NCBI RefSeq assembly: GCF_000503055.1
Contig: NZ_AYVY01000020.1
Span: forward strand, 49,043 to 86,281
From: Mesorhizobium sp. LSHC420B00
GTDB lineage: Bacteria; Pseudomonadota; Alphaproteobacteria; Rhizobiales; Rhizobiaceae
Length of the DNA: 37,239 nucleotides
Direction of reading: 5' to 3'
Shown in pieces: positions 16,208-23,921 of this stretch. The stretch's first letter is position 1. Each line of letters begins with the position of its first letter. The notes beneath the pieces were generated by a model. That model did not search any database. It was not told where the DNA came from and saw only the letters and a program-made list of their open reading frames with translations. The position numbers and the translations under genes are program-made.

Positions 16208-16236
16208 AAGAAAAGTTCTTTTATACCGCTTTACTT

Positions 16237-16290
16237 CGGAGACGTTCTAGAGGAATCTCTAGGGGTCTCCGCAGCGGATAGGGGTCCGCT
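16237..16290. other. Tandem hairpins between integrase and AlpA-like gene
   Basis: Hairpin A (16237-16271) has outer arms CGGAGAC / GTCTCCG and inner arms TAGAG / CTCTA with a GAAT loop, giving two stacked stems with an internal loop. Hairpin B (16273-16290) has arms AGCGGA / TCCGCT around TAGGGG. TAGGGGTC occurs in both. A weaker A/T-only hairpin (TAAAAGAA / TTCTTTTA) overlaps the integrase stop codon at 16205-16223. There is no U-run after A or B, so these are not standard terminators; a structured RNA or protein-binding region controlling the AlpA operon is possible. Confidence 0.55.
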
Positions 16291-16376
16291 AATAAGTCGC
16301 CTTCGACCACGAGACACCAAACGGCAGAAGAGCATCGACGCGCTTTACCGGCGCGCGCTCCCTATGGAGTGTTCTC

Positions 16377-16691
16377 ATGGATGAGACGAATGAAGCGCCG
16401 CGCGCCGCGTTCACGATTCGGGAATTCTGTAAACGTAACCGCATTAGCCCCAACAGCTATCACAAGGCCAAAAGCGCCGGCACTGGCCCTTCCGAAATGC
16501 GCATTCCCGGCACAACCATTGTCCGTATCAGCGCAGAAGCCGAGCGCGCGTGGCAGCAGCGTTTGGAAAACCCGTCGCCGGAAGATGCCGCCGCGATTGA
16601 GCGGGCTCGGAAACGGATGGTCGCCAAGGCCACCCATTCGGTCAACGAGCGCGACCGCAAGAACGGCCGGCGCCAGCGGAACGCAGCCTAA
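16377..16691 (+). CDS. AlpA/excisionase-like DNA-binding protein
   Basis: A 104-aa protein with an N-terminal MerR/AlpA-type winged helix: FTIREFCKRNRISPNSYHKAKSAGTGPSEMRIPGTTIVRISAEA, where the helix-turn-helix is followed by the wing strands. The C-terminal half is a charged helix (AAAIERARKRMVAKATHSVNERDRKNGRR). Proteins of this type act as recombination directionality factors or activate integrase genes on satellites and islands. GGAG lies 7 nt before the ATG. It starts a three-gene unit with no gaps. Whether it is the excisionase or a transcription factor cannot be told. Confidence 0.75.
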   Translation: MDETNEAPRAAFTIREFCKRNRISPNSYHKAKSAGTGPSEMRIPGTTIVRISAEAERAWQQRLENPSPEDAAAIERARKRMVAKATHSVNERDRKNGRRQRNAA

Positions 16692-16976
16692 ATGTCTGAG
16701 ACTGTCGCCGCCGAACCTGGCACCGCTATTACTCGTGACATTGTTTCCCAAATAGCCGCCGCGCTGGCTGTCGGTTGGGGCGCGATCTTGCGCGCCGATC
16801 TCGTCGCCGCTCAACAACGGCATGGCATTTCGGACGAAGACATGGTGGCCGCTCGCGAGCTTGCGATCGCCTACCGCGCTGAGATGAAGGTCGGCAAGGT
16901 GCCTGCCGCCGTGACTAGCTATCGCTATGCGCTATCGGTCGCCAGAAGCCGGAAGAAAAAGGAGCGTACGCGATGA
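16692..16976 (+). CDS. Unknown 94-aa island protein
   Basis: The ATG directly follows the TAA of the AlpA-like gene and its TGA overlaps the next ATG, so it is certainly read as part of a coupled three-gene operon. The sequence is mostly helical (ITRDIVSQIAAALAVGWGA, DEDMVAARELAIAYRAEM) and ends in a strongly basic tail (ARSRKKKERTR). The tail suggests nucleic-acid contact. No signal or membrane segment; I do not recognise the family. Confidence 0.7.
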   Translation: MSETVAAEPGTAITRDIVSQIAAALAVGWGAILRADLVAAQQRHGISDEDMVAARELAIAYRAEMKVGKVPAAVTSYRYALSVARSRKKKERTR

Positions 16977-17407
16977 GAGATTTTCCCGGAACGACTATTT
17001 CCGTGGCGGGTTCAATGGTTGCCTATTTCGAGCAACCGTACCGGTCGCGCGTTCTTGCCATTTTGGCCAAGGCATACGGATTTTCCGCCACCGAACTCCG
17101 CCAAATTGAACAGGAAGCGATCTTGGGCGAGCGCTTCTGGGAGGATGATGAGGATGAGGCCGACATCCTTCGCCAGTGGGCGATCTTAGAAGCCGCCAAT
17201 TTCGTCAATCAGGCCCTGTTTCCGAGCGTTCGAAACACCGAAAAAGTTTGGTGGTTGTGGCGCAATTTTGAGGGCTGGCTTGAGTGCGTTTTCGATCTTG
17301 ATGACAGAGACCTCGAAACGGTTTTCATCATCGCGCGGCATTTTCGCTCGTCGCCGAGAAACTGGCCTATCGCCTACGAGCCGGTTGTCGATGTGGTGCC
17401 AATATAG
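16973..17407 (+). CDS. Unknown acidic 144-aa island protein
   Basis: ATG overlaps the previous stop (ATGA). A soluble, helical, acidic protein rich in aromatic residues: ERFWEDDEDEADILRQW, EKVWWLWRNFEGWLECVFDLDDRDLETVFIIARHF. The FSATELRQIEQEA segment resembles a short helical hairpin. No known motif is visible. As third gene of the AlpA operon it may be a partner of the basic 94-aa protein, but this is a guess from charge and coupling. Confidence 0.7.
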   Translation: MRDFPGTTISVAGSMVAYFEQPYRSRVLAILAKAYGFSATELRQIEQEAILGERFWEDDEDEADILRQWAILEAANFVNQALFPSVRNTEKVWWLWRNFEGWLECVFDLDDRDLETVFIIARHFRSSPRNWPIAYEPVVDVVPI

Positions 17408-17442
17408 AAAAAAACTGCCGGGCGATGGATGTAACCCGGCAG
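17408..17442 (-). terminator. Intrinsic terminator pointing leftward
   Basis: Stem CTGCCGGG (17415-17422) / CCCGGCAG (17435-17442), 12-nt loop. The run of seven A at 17408-17414 becomes a U-tract only in leftward transcripts; rightward there is no T-run. The neighbouring genes are all on the plus strand, so this would stop antisense transcription entering the AlpA operon from the right. Confidence 0.65.
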
Positions 17443-17514
17443 CAGTGAACGTCTCTCGATAAATGCAGGTCAATGCGGCTCTGATCTTATAAGCTTTTAC
17501 TCACGAGGTAAAGC

Positions 17515-19755
17515 TTGAAACGATCCGCCGCGCCTTTAAGTGAATTGGATGCGGCGATAATGAATGACGACTATTTCGCGAGAACCCCTGCTTGGACAGC
17601 AGATACCAAAGTCGACGCCACTTATTATTACAAAGACCGGTTCAGCAACATCTGCTACCGGAAAGAACGTGGCGTTCCGAAGACATTCCGCGTAAGCCGG
17701 CCGTCGACCGAGCGTGGGCCAGAATGGGTTGACGGTTTAGATGGCACAGAGCGATTGTTGTACCGCTTTCCTGAATATCTGGCCGCGCCCACCACTGCTC
17801 CCGTTTTCATAACGGAAGGGGAGAAAGACTGTGATGCAGTTCGAGGCATTGGCTGTGTCGCCGTGACTTGCGATGGGGGAACTGCGCCCGGAGTGTGGCA
17901 CGACGAATTCTCCAAGGAGCTTGCTGGACGCGATATCATCATCCTGCCTGACAACGATCAGCCAGGGAAATGGCATGCCGAACGTGTCGCTCGATCAGTT
18001 AAGCGACATGGTGCGAAGAGTGTTCGCGTCTTGGAGCTCCCGGAACTACGGGATGACGGCGGTGATGCTAGCGATTGGATAGAAGCCTGTCGCGGCGAGT
18101 TCGGATACAAGAAGGGAAACAGGAAGAAGGACGGCAATACTTCAGCAGCCAATATTGCGATCAAGAAGGAACTGATGTCATTGGCCGATCGCTGCGTGCC
18201 TTGGAAAATGACCATCGTCATTGCAGCCGGTAAAGAAGATCGGATGCTCGCTGACGCGGAGGAGGCGCTTAGCATAGAGCGACTGCCCGTATTCGATCGC
18301 GGCGGCATTCTGGTCACTCCTCGCGTCGAGACAGTCAAGTCGAGACGCGGCAGCACAACGAAGGTCGGCCGTGCGGTAAAACTGTCGGCCGTTAATCTTG
18401 CCGTTGAGTTCCTATCACCGGCGGCGAACTGGATCCGCTATGACCTCAAACAGAAGAAGTTTGTTCCTGCCAATCCGCCCCATCGAACCGCCGAAGCGTT
18501 GATTCAGAGGGGCGGTAGCCACAAACTTCGCAAGCTTGCCGGCGTGATCTCTCATCCGACATTTCGCCCGGACGGTAGCATACTAACTGCCGCCGGGTAC
18601 GATCCGGACACGCAATTGTACCTTATAGACCCGCCGCCGATGCCACCCATCTCGGACAAGCCGACAAAGAAAGACGCCGAAAAATCACTGTCGCTGTTAA
18701 ACGACCTCCTCGTCAAATTCCCGTTTGTAGATGATGCATCGCGATCGGTAGCGCTATCGGCGATCCTCTCAGTCATAGCTCGCGGGGCATGCACCGCTGT
18801 CCCCATGCATGTCTTTAATGCTCCCGTCGCGGGCACCGGGAAATCTGTACTTGGCGATACCGTCGCGGCCATCGCGTTTGGTCAGCCAAGCCCAGTGATC
18901 TCGGCCGGTTGGAATTCGGATGAACTTGAAAAGCGGATTGCGGCCGAAATGATTGCAGGCCAAGCGATCGTCTCGATTGATAACCTGAACGGAATTTTGC
19001 GAGGTGACGCCCTGTGCCAGATGCTCGATCGTCCGTCTGTCAACATCCGGCCACTAGGCCGTTCGGAAAGCATTACGATTGAGAACCGGGCCACCGTAGT
19101 CGCCAATGGGAACAATCTCCAACTGTCCGGTGACATTGTGAGGCGGGCGATCTCCTGCATGATGGATGCTGGTATGGAGGACCCGAACTTTCGAACTTTC
19201 AATTTCCATCCGGTGACGCGGGTGCTTGAAGATCGGGGCAAATACATTGCGGCGGCGCTGACCGTCGTACGTGCCTATTTCGTTGCTGGAATGCCTGATC
19301 GATTGCCAAAGCTTGGATCGTTCGAAGAATGGTCTGACCTTATAAGATCGGCACTTGTCTGGCTGGGTAAAGCCGATCCTTGCGCGACGATAGAAGCTGC
19401 CCGCGACAATGATCCTGAGCGTTCAAACTTCGTCAGTGTCATGATCGCCTTACGTGATGATGTAGGTTTCGAAAAGCCACTCAGCACAGGTGAATTGATC
19501 GGGGAGGCGATAGGTTCAGCATCTGGCCTTTTCGACGGTACGGTCAAGCTTGAAGCGATGAGGCTTGCTAAGCCGGCGTTGCGCGCCGCGTTAATGGTCA
19601 TTGCGGGCGATCGTGGCAGCATATCGAACCTTCGCCTCGGACATTGGCTAGCTCGCCATCATGGACGCATCATCGATGGATGCCGGCTGGAGGGGGCCAA
19701 TGACAAGATTGCGAACCAGAAGCGCTGGAAAATCGTCCAAGTTGGCAAGCCCTAG
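17515..19755 (+). CDS. TOPRIM primase - AAA helicase replication protein of the island
   Basis: A 746-aa protein combining a TOPRIM primase-type domain and an SF3/AAA-type helicase. TOPRIM: VFITEGEKDCDAVRG (E101) and IIILPDNDQPGKWHAE (D146, D148). ATPase: Walker A PVAGTGKS (437-444), Walker B AIVSIDN (484-490), sensor-1-like TVVANGNNLQ (527-536) and a putative arginine finger in GDIVRR (539-544). This layout is usual in replication proteins of satellites and integrative elements, priming and unwinding the element's own origin. The start is TTG with GAGGT 5 nt before it; an ATG at 17560 lacks a ribosome site. It is followed by a repeat-rich gap that may hold an origin. Confidence 0.85.
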   Translation: MKRSAAPLSELDAAIMNDDYFARTPAWTADTKVDATYYYKDRFSNICYRKERGVPKTFRVSRPSTERGPEWVDGLDGTERLLYRFPEYLAAPTTAPVFITEGEKDCDAVRGIGCVAVTCDGGTAPGVWHDEFSKELAGRDIIILPDNDQPGKWHAERVARSVKRHGAKSVRVLELPELRDDGGDASDWIEACRGEFGYKKGNRKKDGNTSAANIAIKKELMSLADRCVPWKMTIVIAAGKEDRMLADAEEALSIERLPVFDRGGILVTPRVETVKSRRGSTTKVGRAVKLSAVNLAVEFLSPAANWIRYDLKQKKFVPANPPHRTAEALIQRGGSHKLRKLAGVISHPTFRPDGSILTAAGYDPDTQLYLIDPPPMPPISDKPTKKDAEKSLSLLNDLLVKFPFVDDASRSVALSAILSVIARGACTAVPMHVFNAPVAGTGKSVLGDTVAAIAFGQPSPVISAGWNSDELEKRIAAEMIAGQAIVSIDNLNGILRGDALCQMLDRPSVNIRPLGRSESITIENRATVVANGNNLQLSGDIVRRAISCMMDAGMEDPNFRTFNFHPVTRVLEDRGKYIAAALTVVRAYFVAGMPDRLPKLGSFEEWSDLIRSALVWLGKADPCATIEAARDNDPERSNFVSVMIALRDDVGFEKPLSTGELIGEAIGSASGLFDGTVKLEAMRLAKPALRAALMVIAGDRGSISNLRLGHWLARHHGRIIDGCRLEGANDKIANQKRWKIVQVGKP

Positions 19756-19781
19756 GCAGTGGTCCAGAATGAGATGACAGT

Positions 19782-19893
19782 TACCGGAGTTCCGGGGTTC
19801 CCGGGGTTATTTCGAGCGAGCTATGGAATTTAGCTCCTCTCCCTTTTTTCAGCCTATGACCATAAATTCTCCGGTATCTCCGTATCTCCGGTA
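19782..19893. repeat. Iteron-like CTCCGGTA repeats in the primase-terminase gap
   Basis: TCTCCGGTA (19868-19876), TCTCCGTA (19877-19884) and TCTCCGGTA (19885-19893) stand in tandem; the inverse TACCGGAG is at 19782-19789, followed by CCGGGG-type repeats. The gap 19756-20053 has no gene. Tandem copies next to a replication gene suggest origin iterons or operator sites for the packaging genes; not proven. Confidence 0.5.
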
Positions 19894-20053
19894 GTTCTTT
19901 ACCCCCTCTCGGCTTGTGGAAACCAAGCCCCAAAGACACGCCACTTCCCCAGAATTTTCCTGCGCAGGCATCCCTCGACTAGGCTGCTTCGCCTTCGTCA
20001 GGCGGGAACGGAACTAAGACAAACTCCAGAAAACCTACAAAAATCAAGACTTT

Positions 20054-20500
20054 ATGGCTCTCTCGGGCGATTATCAGCGCTCCCGAACAAATATCCGAGC
20101 AAATATGCCCGCGAACCGCCCGCCCGCCGCTAAGCTCGCGCCTACCCAGCGCAGCGCCGTTACCAACGGCCGCAAGCTGTTCATCGAGGGAGACGGGAAC
20201 AGCCCTTGGTCTCGTCGGTACAAGGACCTGTGCTCGGAGCACGCGAGCGACCTTGGCGGGGCAGAGGCGTTGTCCCAATCCCAACTCTCCCTCATCCGCC
20301 GCGCCGCCACGCTGTCGGTCCAACTCGAACAGATGGAAGGCCGATTGTCGGAAGGCCTCGACGCCGACATGGACCTCTTCGGCCGGCTGGCCGGACACCT
20401 TCGCCGAATCTTGGAAACATTGGGGATCGAGCGCAAGGCCAAGAACGTCACACCCACCCTCCAGCAGTATCGCGCCCAGCGGCAGGCAGGTGGCCTGTGA
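20054..20500 (+). CDS. Terminase small-subunit-like protein
   Basis: A 148-aa soluble protein directly before, and overlapping by 4 nt (GTGA), the large terminase gene. A basic, Pro/Ala-rich N-terminus (NRPPAAKLAPTQRSAVTNGRKLF) is followed by helices (SQSQLSLIRRAATLSVQLEQMEGRL, DADMDLFGRLAGHLRRILETLGIERKAKN), the length and build of small terminase subunits that recognise packaging sites. I see no strong sequence signature, so the call rests mainly on position and coupling. ATG 20105 (MPANRPP) is an alternative start; neither has a good ribosome site. Confidence 0.62.
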   Translation: MALSGDYQRSRTNIRANMPANRPPAAKLAPTQRSAVTNGRKLFIEGDGNSPWSRRYKDLCSEHASDLGGAEALSQSQLSLIRRAATLSVQLEQMEGRLSEGLDADMDLFGRLAGHLRRILETLGIERKAKNVTPTLQQYRAQRQAGGL

Positions 20501-22074
20501 TCCACGAGACGATCGACGATGCCCTAGCTGACCCGCTCTTGCTCGGAGCCGCCCTTGGCGATCTCGCGTCATGGGCAACGTGGCGCTCCATCTTTCGCGC
20601 CGCGTGGGGTCAGCCCCTCACGGAGGATGAGCTAGACCTCTTCGCCGAACTGGCAGGGCCAGGTCGATCCCCGCCCACCGAGCGCGTCCGTGAGCTTTGG
20701 GTTTTGGCAGGCAGAAGAGGCGGCAAGTCGAGGGCAGCAGCCCTCATCGCCAGCTACATCGCGACACTCGACCATTCGGGCAAGCTCGCTCCCGGCGAAA
20801 CTGGCTTCATTGTCGTGATGTCTCCGACGAAGGACCAGTCCAAGACAATCTTCAATTACATTAAGGCCTTCTTCGCCGCCTCCCCAGTCCTGCGCCAGAT
20901 GGTCGTCAACCACAACAGCGACGAGATCGAACTGGACAACCGCATCACGATCGCGGTTACAACCAACTCCTTCCGCACAGTTCGCTCCCGGACCTTGCTC
21001 GCGGCCATCTTCGACGAAACGGCATTTTGGCGCGACGAGACCTCCGCAAACCCCGACCAAGAAATTTATCGGGCCACCATCCCGGCGCTGATCACCACCG
21101 GCGGCATGTTGATCGGCATTTCCAGCCCCTACAGGAAGATCGGCCTGATCTACCAAAAGCACCGCGACAACTTCAACAAGGACGGCCCGGTGTTGGTCAT
21201 CAAGGCCGACACGCGCCGGCTCAATCCGACGATCGACCAAGCTCGGATCGACGAGGAGTATGCAGCCGATCCCGAAGCAGCGGCTTCCGAGTGGGGCGGC
21301 AATTTCCGCAACGACATTTCCGCGCTCCTTGACGATAACTCCATTGACCGGGCGATCGATCCGAACCGCCCGATCCAGCTTCCGCCGCAGCGCGAGCACG
21401 ACTATTTCGCCTTCGTCGACGCCAGCGCCGGACGTCATGACGCCTTCTCAATGTGCATCGGCTACACCGAAGGCTCGCGCTTCGTCGCCGCCGCGATCGT
21501 CGGCCGCAAACCGCCCTTCGACCCGAACAACGTTGCCGAAGAATTCGCCAAGCTGGCGAAGGACTATGGCTGCTCCAGCGTCACCGGCGACAACTATTCG
21601 GGCGAATGGGTCGTAAGCGCGTTCGAAGCGGCAGGCATGGCCTATGTCCGCGCGCCGGTCCCGAAGAGCCAGCTTTACGTCGAGGCAGTGCCTTCCTTCG
21701 TCCGTGGCGCGATCTCGTTTGCCGACCTGCCAATTTTGGTCCGGGAGCTCCGCCTCCTCGAAAGGCGCACCCACCGCTCCGGTAAGGACAGCGTCGACCA
21801 TCCCACTTCTGGCTCGGACGATTACGCCAACGTTTTGTGCGGGTGTCTTTACATCGCGAAGAACGATGCCGACGCACCGCAGATGCAGGTCGGACGATAC
21901 GGCGCTGGGTCCGGGGGCATCCCTGTCGGCTATCATGAGCCGGCGCCAGAAAATGGATCCATGCTGTTCAGCGGCGTCGACTACATCAACACCGGCGACG
22001 GCAGCATGGACCGCGATTCAATGCGGAACTCCTTCCGTGACGCTTACCTCAACCTCATCAAAACTCAGGAGTAA
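20497..22074 (+). CDS. Phage terminase large subunit (packaging ATPase-nuclease)
   Basis: A 525-aa motor protein that cuts and translocates DNA into a procapsid. ATPase: Walker A AGRRGGKS (71-78), Walker B AAIFDE (169-174), and a motif-III-like segment TTGGMLIGISSPYR. Nuclease: D308 (FAFVDASAG), D365 (VTGDNYSG) and D441/D442 (SGSDDYANV), the RNase H-like set. All key residues are intact, so the enzyme looks functional. The frame is open back to 20206 but that stretch is shadow of the upstream gene; GTG 20497 overlaps the previous TGA and has AGGTGG before it. No portal or capsid gene follows, which is odd for a terminase. Confidence 0.92.
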   Translation: MIHETIDDALADPLLLGAALGDLASWATWRSIFRAAWGQPLTEDELDLFAELAGPGRSPPTERVRELWVLAGRRGGKSRAAALIASYIATLDHSGKLAPGETGFIVVMSPTKDQSKTIFNYIKAFFAASPVLRQMVVNHNSDEIELDNRITIAVTTNSFRTVRSRTLLAAIFDETAFWRDETSANPDQEIYRATIPALITTGGMLIGISSPYRKIGLIYQKHRDNFNKDGPVLVIKADTRRLNPTIDQARIDEEYAADPEAAASEWGGNFRNDISALLDDNSIDRAIDPNRPIQLPPQREHDYFAFVDASAGRHDAFSMCIGYTEGSRFVAAAIVGRKPPFDPNNVAEEFAKLAKDYGCSSVTGDNYSGEWVVSAFEAAGMAYVRAPVPKSQLYVEAVPSFVRGAISFADLPILVRELRLLERRTHRSGKDSVDHPTSGSDDYANVLCGCLYIAKNDADAPQMQVGRYGAGSGGIPVGYHEPAPENGSMLFSGVDYINTGDGSMDRDSMRNSFRDAYLNLIKTQE

Positions 22075-22080
22075 AACGCC

Positions 22081-22797
22081 ATGCGGCACCTAATCCAAGG
22101 AACAACACCAGCAACGTTGAGGGCCGCTGGCGTAAGGCATTTGAACCATGAGAAAAACGTCCCGGAATTCGACCTTCTGGGCGCGGGCATCGAGCGCATG
22201 GGCGAGCTCCATTCGGCCTTGGCCAAAGTCCGGTCCACCACCGATCGCCGCCAAACACCGGAAGCGCGAGCGTTCGAATACAGAAAGTTGCACGATCAAG
22301 CGTTGGCAAAGATCGGGTTGATCACCCAGCAGGCGCGGAAAGCCCTGAGCGATCGCCGCGAACGCCTCCGCACGGAAGCCTTCGAAAAGTCGGGCCTGAA
22401 CGGCAAATTTCCTCAGGCCGATGAGGTTCGGCAGGTGTTGCGCGGCCTTTCGCAAAAGGAACGCGATGCCGAAATCAACGCCGCCATCGATCGCGGCGAA
22501 TATTGGGTCATTGCCTGCATCAGGGGTCAGTCGCCGTTGCTCACCGGCAAGATCGGCCTTCCAATGTCGGTCATCGAAGACTTGATTATTTCGCGAACAT
22601 CGCCGGCACTCGACACCGAGCTTGAGGACCTCAAAATTGCCGAGACACACCTCAACATCGCGGTCGACACATTCGCCCGCGAAGCCGAACGGATGCGCGA
22701 TGTCGAAGCGGAAGGCCGCGCCTTTGAGGACGCCAAGGCGATGACTGAAGCCACCGCCGCTTTCGAGAAAGCACTGGGAACGCCGGCGCAAACGTGA
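22081..22797 (+). CDS. Unknown 238-aa helical protein downstream of the terminase
   Basis: AGGAG sits 9 nt before the ATG, 6 bp after the terminase stop, so it is probably co-transcribed with the terminase genes. It is predicted mostly helical and charged, with coiled-coil-like stretches (QALAKIGLITQQARKALSDRRERLRTEAF; TELEDLKIAETHLNIAVDTFAREAERMRDVEAEGR). There is no signal, membrane segment or catalytic motif that I recognise. Possible roles suggested only by position are a packaging accessory or a protein acting on a helper's capsid assembly. Confidence 0.7.
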   Translation: MRHLIQGTTPATLRAAGVRHLNHEKNVPEFDLLGAGIERMGELHSALAKVRSTTDRRQTPEARAFEYRKLHDQALAKIGLITQQARKALSDRRERLRTEAFEKSGLNGKFPQADEVRQVLRGLSQKERDAEINAAIDRGEYWVIACIRGQSPLLTGKIGLPMSVIEDLIISRTSPALDTELEDLKIAETHLNIAVDTFAREAERMRDVEAEGRAFEDAKAMTEATAAFEKALGTPAQT

Positions 22798-22849
22798 GCG
22801 TCACGTTCGTTCCAGGGGGGGTCGCGCGCGCGAGAGCGGGCTCGTCGGA

Positions 22850-23488
22850 CTAGAACAAACGAAATTTCTTATAAATCCCACTCCACCATTCGGACGGTTT
22901 GGTAGCGCGGACGATTGGAATACAAATTGCTTCCATAGCGGCGATTGCTTCCTTCATCTTGTCGGCAATCACGTCAGGATCGCTCGTACCCGCCCATATT
23001 TTATTGTCGAACGATCGGCTTGTTTCGGGATTCAACCCGCGTTCATCTCTGAAGAGCGCCTGGTACCTCGTCGCTGCTGTTGCGCGAAAAGTTCGGACAG
23101 CTTCATCTACCGGGCGGAATGCGTCTGATGCTGAATCACCGAACAAAGCTCTCATCCGAAATCGATAAGAAAAGAATTCCGACCAAAATTCGGATTGGGA
23201 ATTAAACCTTGCTAATGGAACAAACAGATGGTTTCGGCGATCCGTCTCTCGTTCAGTTTCGCCTTCTTCTTTCGCTCGGCCCTCGCCCTCCTGAGAGTAC
23301 GACATTGGCGACCTCAGCACATTCATCTTGTGTTCGGCCTCGTAGAATATCTCGATGACTTTTTGGCATAGCTCGATGTCGCGCTTGCCGGTCATCTCTC
23401 GCTTCCACGCGTGGAGACCATCGAAGGCAGCGTATATGCCGGCCCCCGTAGCGACGGCAGTCAATACCGATTGAATCGTGTCTAGCAC
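22850..23488 (-). CDS. Membrane-anchored protein of unknown function, opposite-strand island cargo
   Basis: A 212-aa protein with one N-terminal transmembrane segment (TIQSVLTAVATGAGIYAAFDGLHAW) and a helical cytoplasmic part (RDIELCQKVIEIFYEAEHKMNVLRSP; SEFWSEFFSYRFRMRALFGDSA; VRTFRATAATRYQALFRDERG). GGGAGGG precedes the GTG start. It is the only gene on the minus strand of the island, so it has its own promoter, as cargo genes of satellites often do. No known toxin, nuclease or defence motif is visible; similar single-helix proteins are often left as hypothetical. Confidence 0.75.
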   Translation of the reverse strand: MLDTIQSVLTAVATGAGIYAAFDGLHAWKREMTGKRDIELCQKVIEIFYEAEHKMNVLRSPMSYSQEGEGRAKEEGETERETDRRNHLFVPLARFNSQSEFWSEFFSYRFRMRALFGDSASDAFRPVDEAVRTFRATAATRYQALFRDERGLNPETSRSFDNKIWAGTSDPDVIADKMKEAIAAMEAICIPIVRATKPSEWWSGIYKKFRLF

Positions 23489-23674
23489 AGCACCCTCCCG
23501 CGAAGCGCTATCCTACTGAGTCTCGAATACGTGGCTAGCCCCATCTATCTCTGTGCAGGACGCGCGCGGACGATCCGGCGCACCGGATACACAGGGCGAG
23601 GCGAACGCCTGCCTACGGCCGTAGTTTTCGATCTTAGCAAAAACGCTGACCGGGTTCCCTCACACTCCCATATG

Positions 23675-23729
23675 GAGCACCGGGAGCACAGTGGAGCACA
23701 TTCGGATAACAAGATAACATGGGAGCACG
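23675..23729. repeat. GGAGCAC repeats (four copies)
   Basis: GGAGCAC starts at 23675, 23684, 23694 and 23723, spaced 9, 10 and 29 bp, that is on nearly the same helical face. Between the third and fourth copy lies an AT-rich segment with two ATAACA copies. This pattern (short iterons next to an AT-rich stretch) is typical of initiator-binding sites or of cooperative repressor sites. Confidence 0.5.
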
Positions 23730-23798
23730 GGCAAAGCAGCGTAACTCGTTGATTTCGCTAGAGAAGGAACTTTAGCGCAAAGGTAAACGGCTTTCGAG

Positions 23799-23837
23799 TT
23801 GACATCATATGTGCAAAGATCGGCAATTGAATTGCCG
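23799..23837 (+). promoter_or_regulatory. TTGACA hexamer with a 17-bp palindrome
   Basis: A consensus -35 hexamer TTGACA at 23799-23804 is followed by the perfect palindrome CGGCAATT, G, AATTGCCG (23821-23837), where the -10 region would be; no canonical -10 is seen at 17 bp. The arrangement suggests a promoter blocked by a dimeric repressor and driving the hairpin array and the gene at 24088. Confidence 0.45.
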
Positions 23838-23921
23838 TTATATGCAGATCGGAGATACCGCGAAGCACCAAGTAAACCATTGAAAACATTGGAGAATTAC
23901 TCTTCATTTAGGCAGTTCAAT

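Larger units (their letters stand above)
23489..23921. other. Gene-free, AT-rich regulatory or origin region of the island
   Basis: Between the divergent cargo gene and the hairpin array. The short frames here have no start signals. It contains the GGAGCAC repeats, an ATAACA pair (GGATAACAAGATAACATGG at 23706-23724) and the TTGACA-palindrome cluster, each listed separately. It must hold the promoter for the cargo gene and for the 172-aa gene, and is a candidate replication origin. Confidence 0.5.

Noticed and set aside
16205..16223. A/T-only hairpin at the integrase stop as an intrinsic terminator
   Set aside because: Perfect 8-bp arms, but almost no GC in the stem and only a short T stretch inside the arm; too weak to call a terminator.
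20206..20496. N-terminal extension of the large terminase
   Set aside because: Pro/Arg-rich shadow of the small-terminase-like gene; the overlapping GTG at 20497 with AGGTGG is the natural start.
23531..23752. 73-codon plus-strand frame
   Set aside because: No ribosome site, unusual composition, and it runs across the GGAGCAC repeat cluster.
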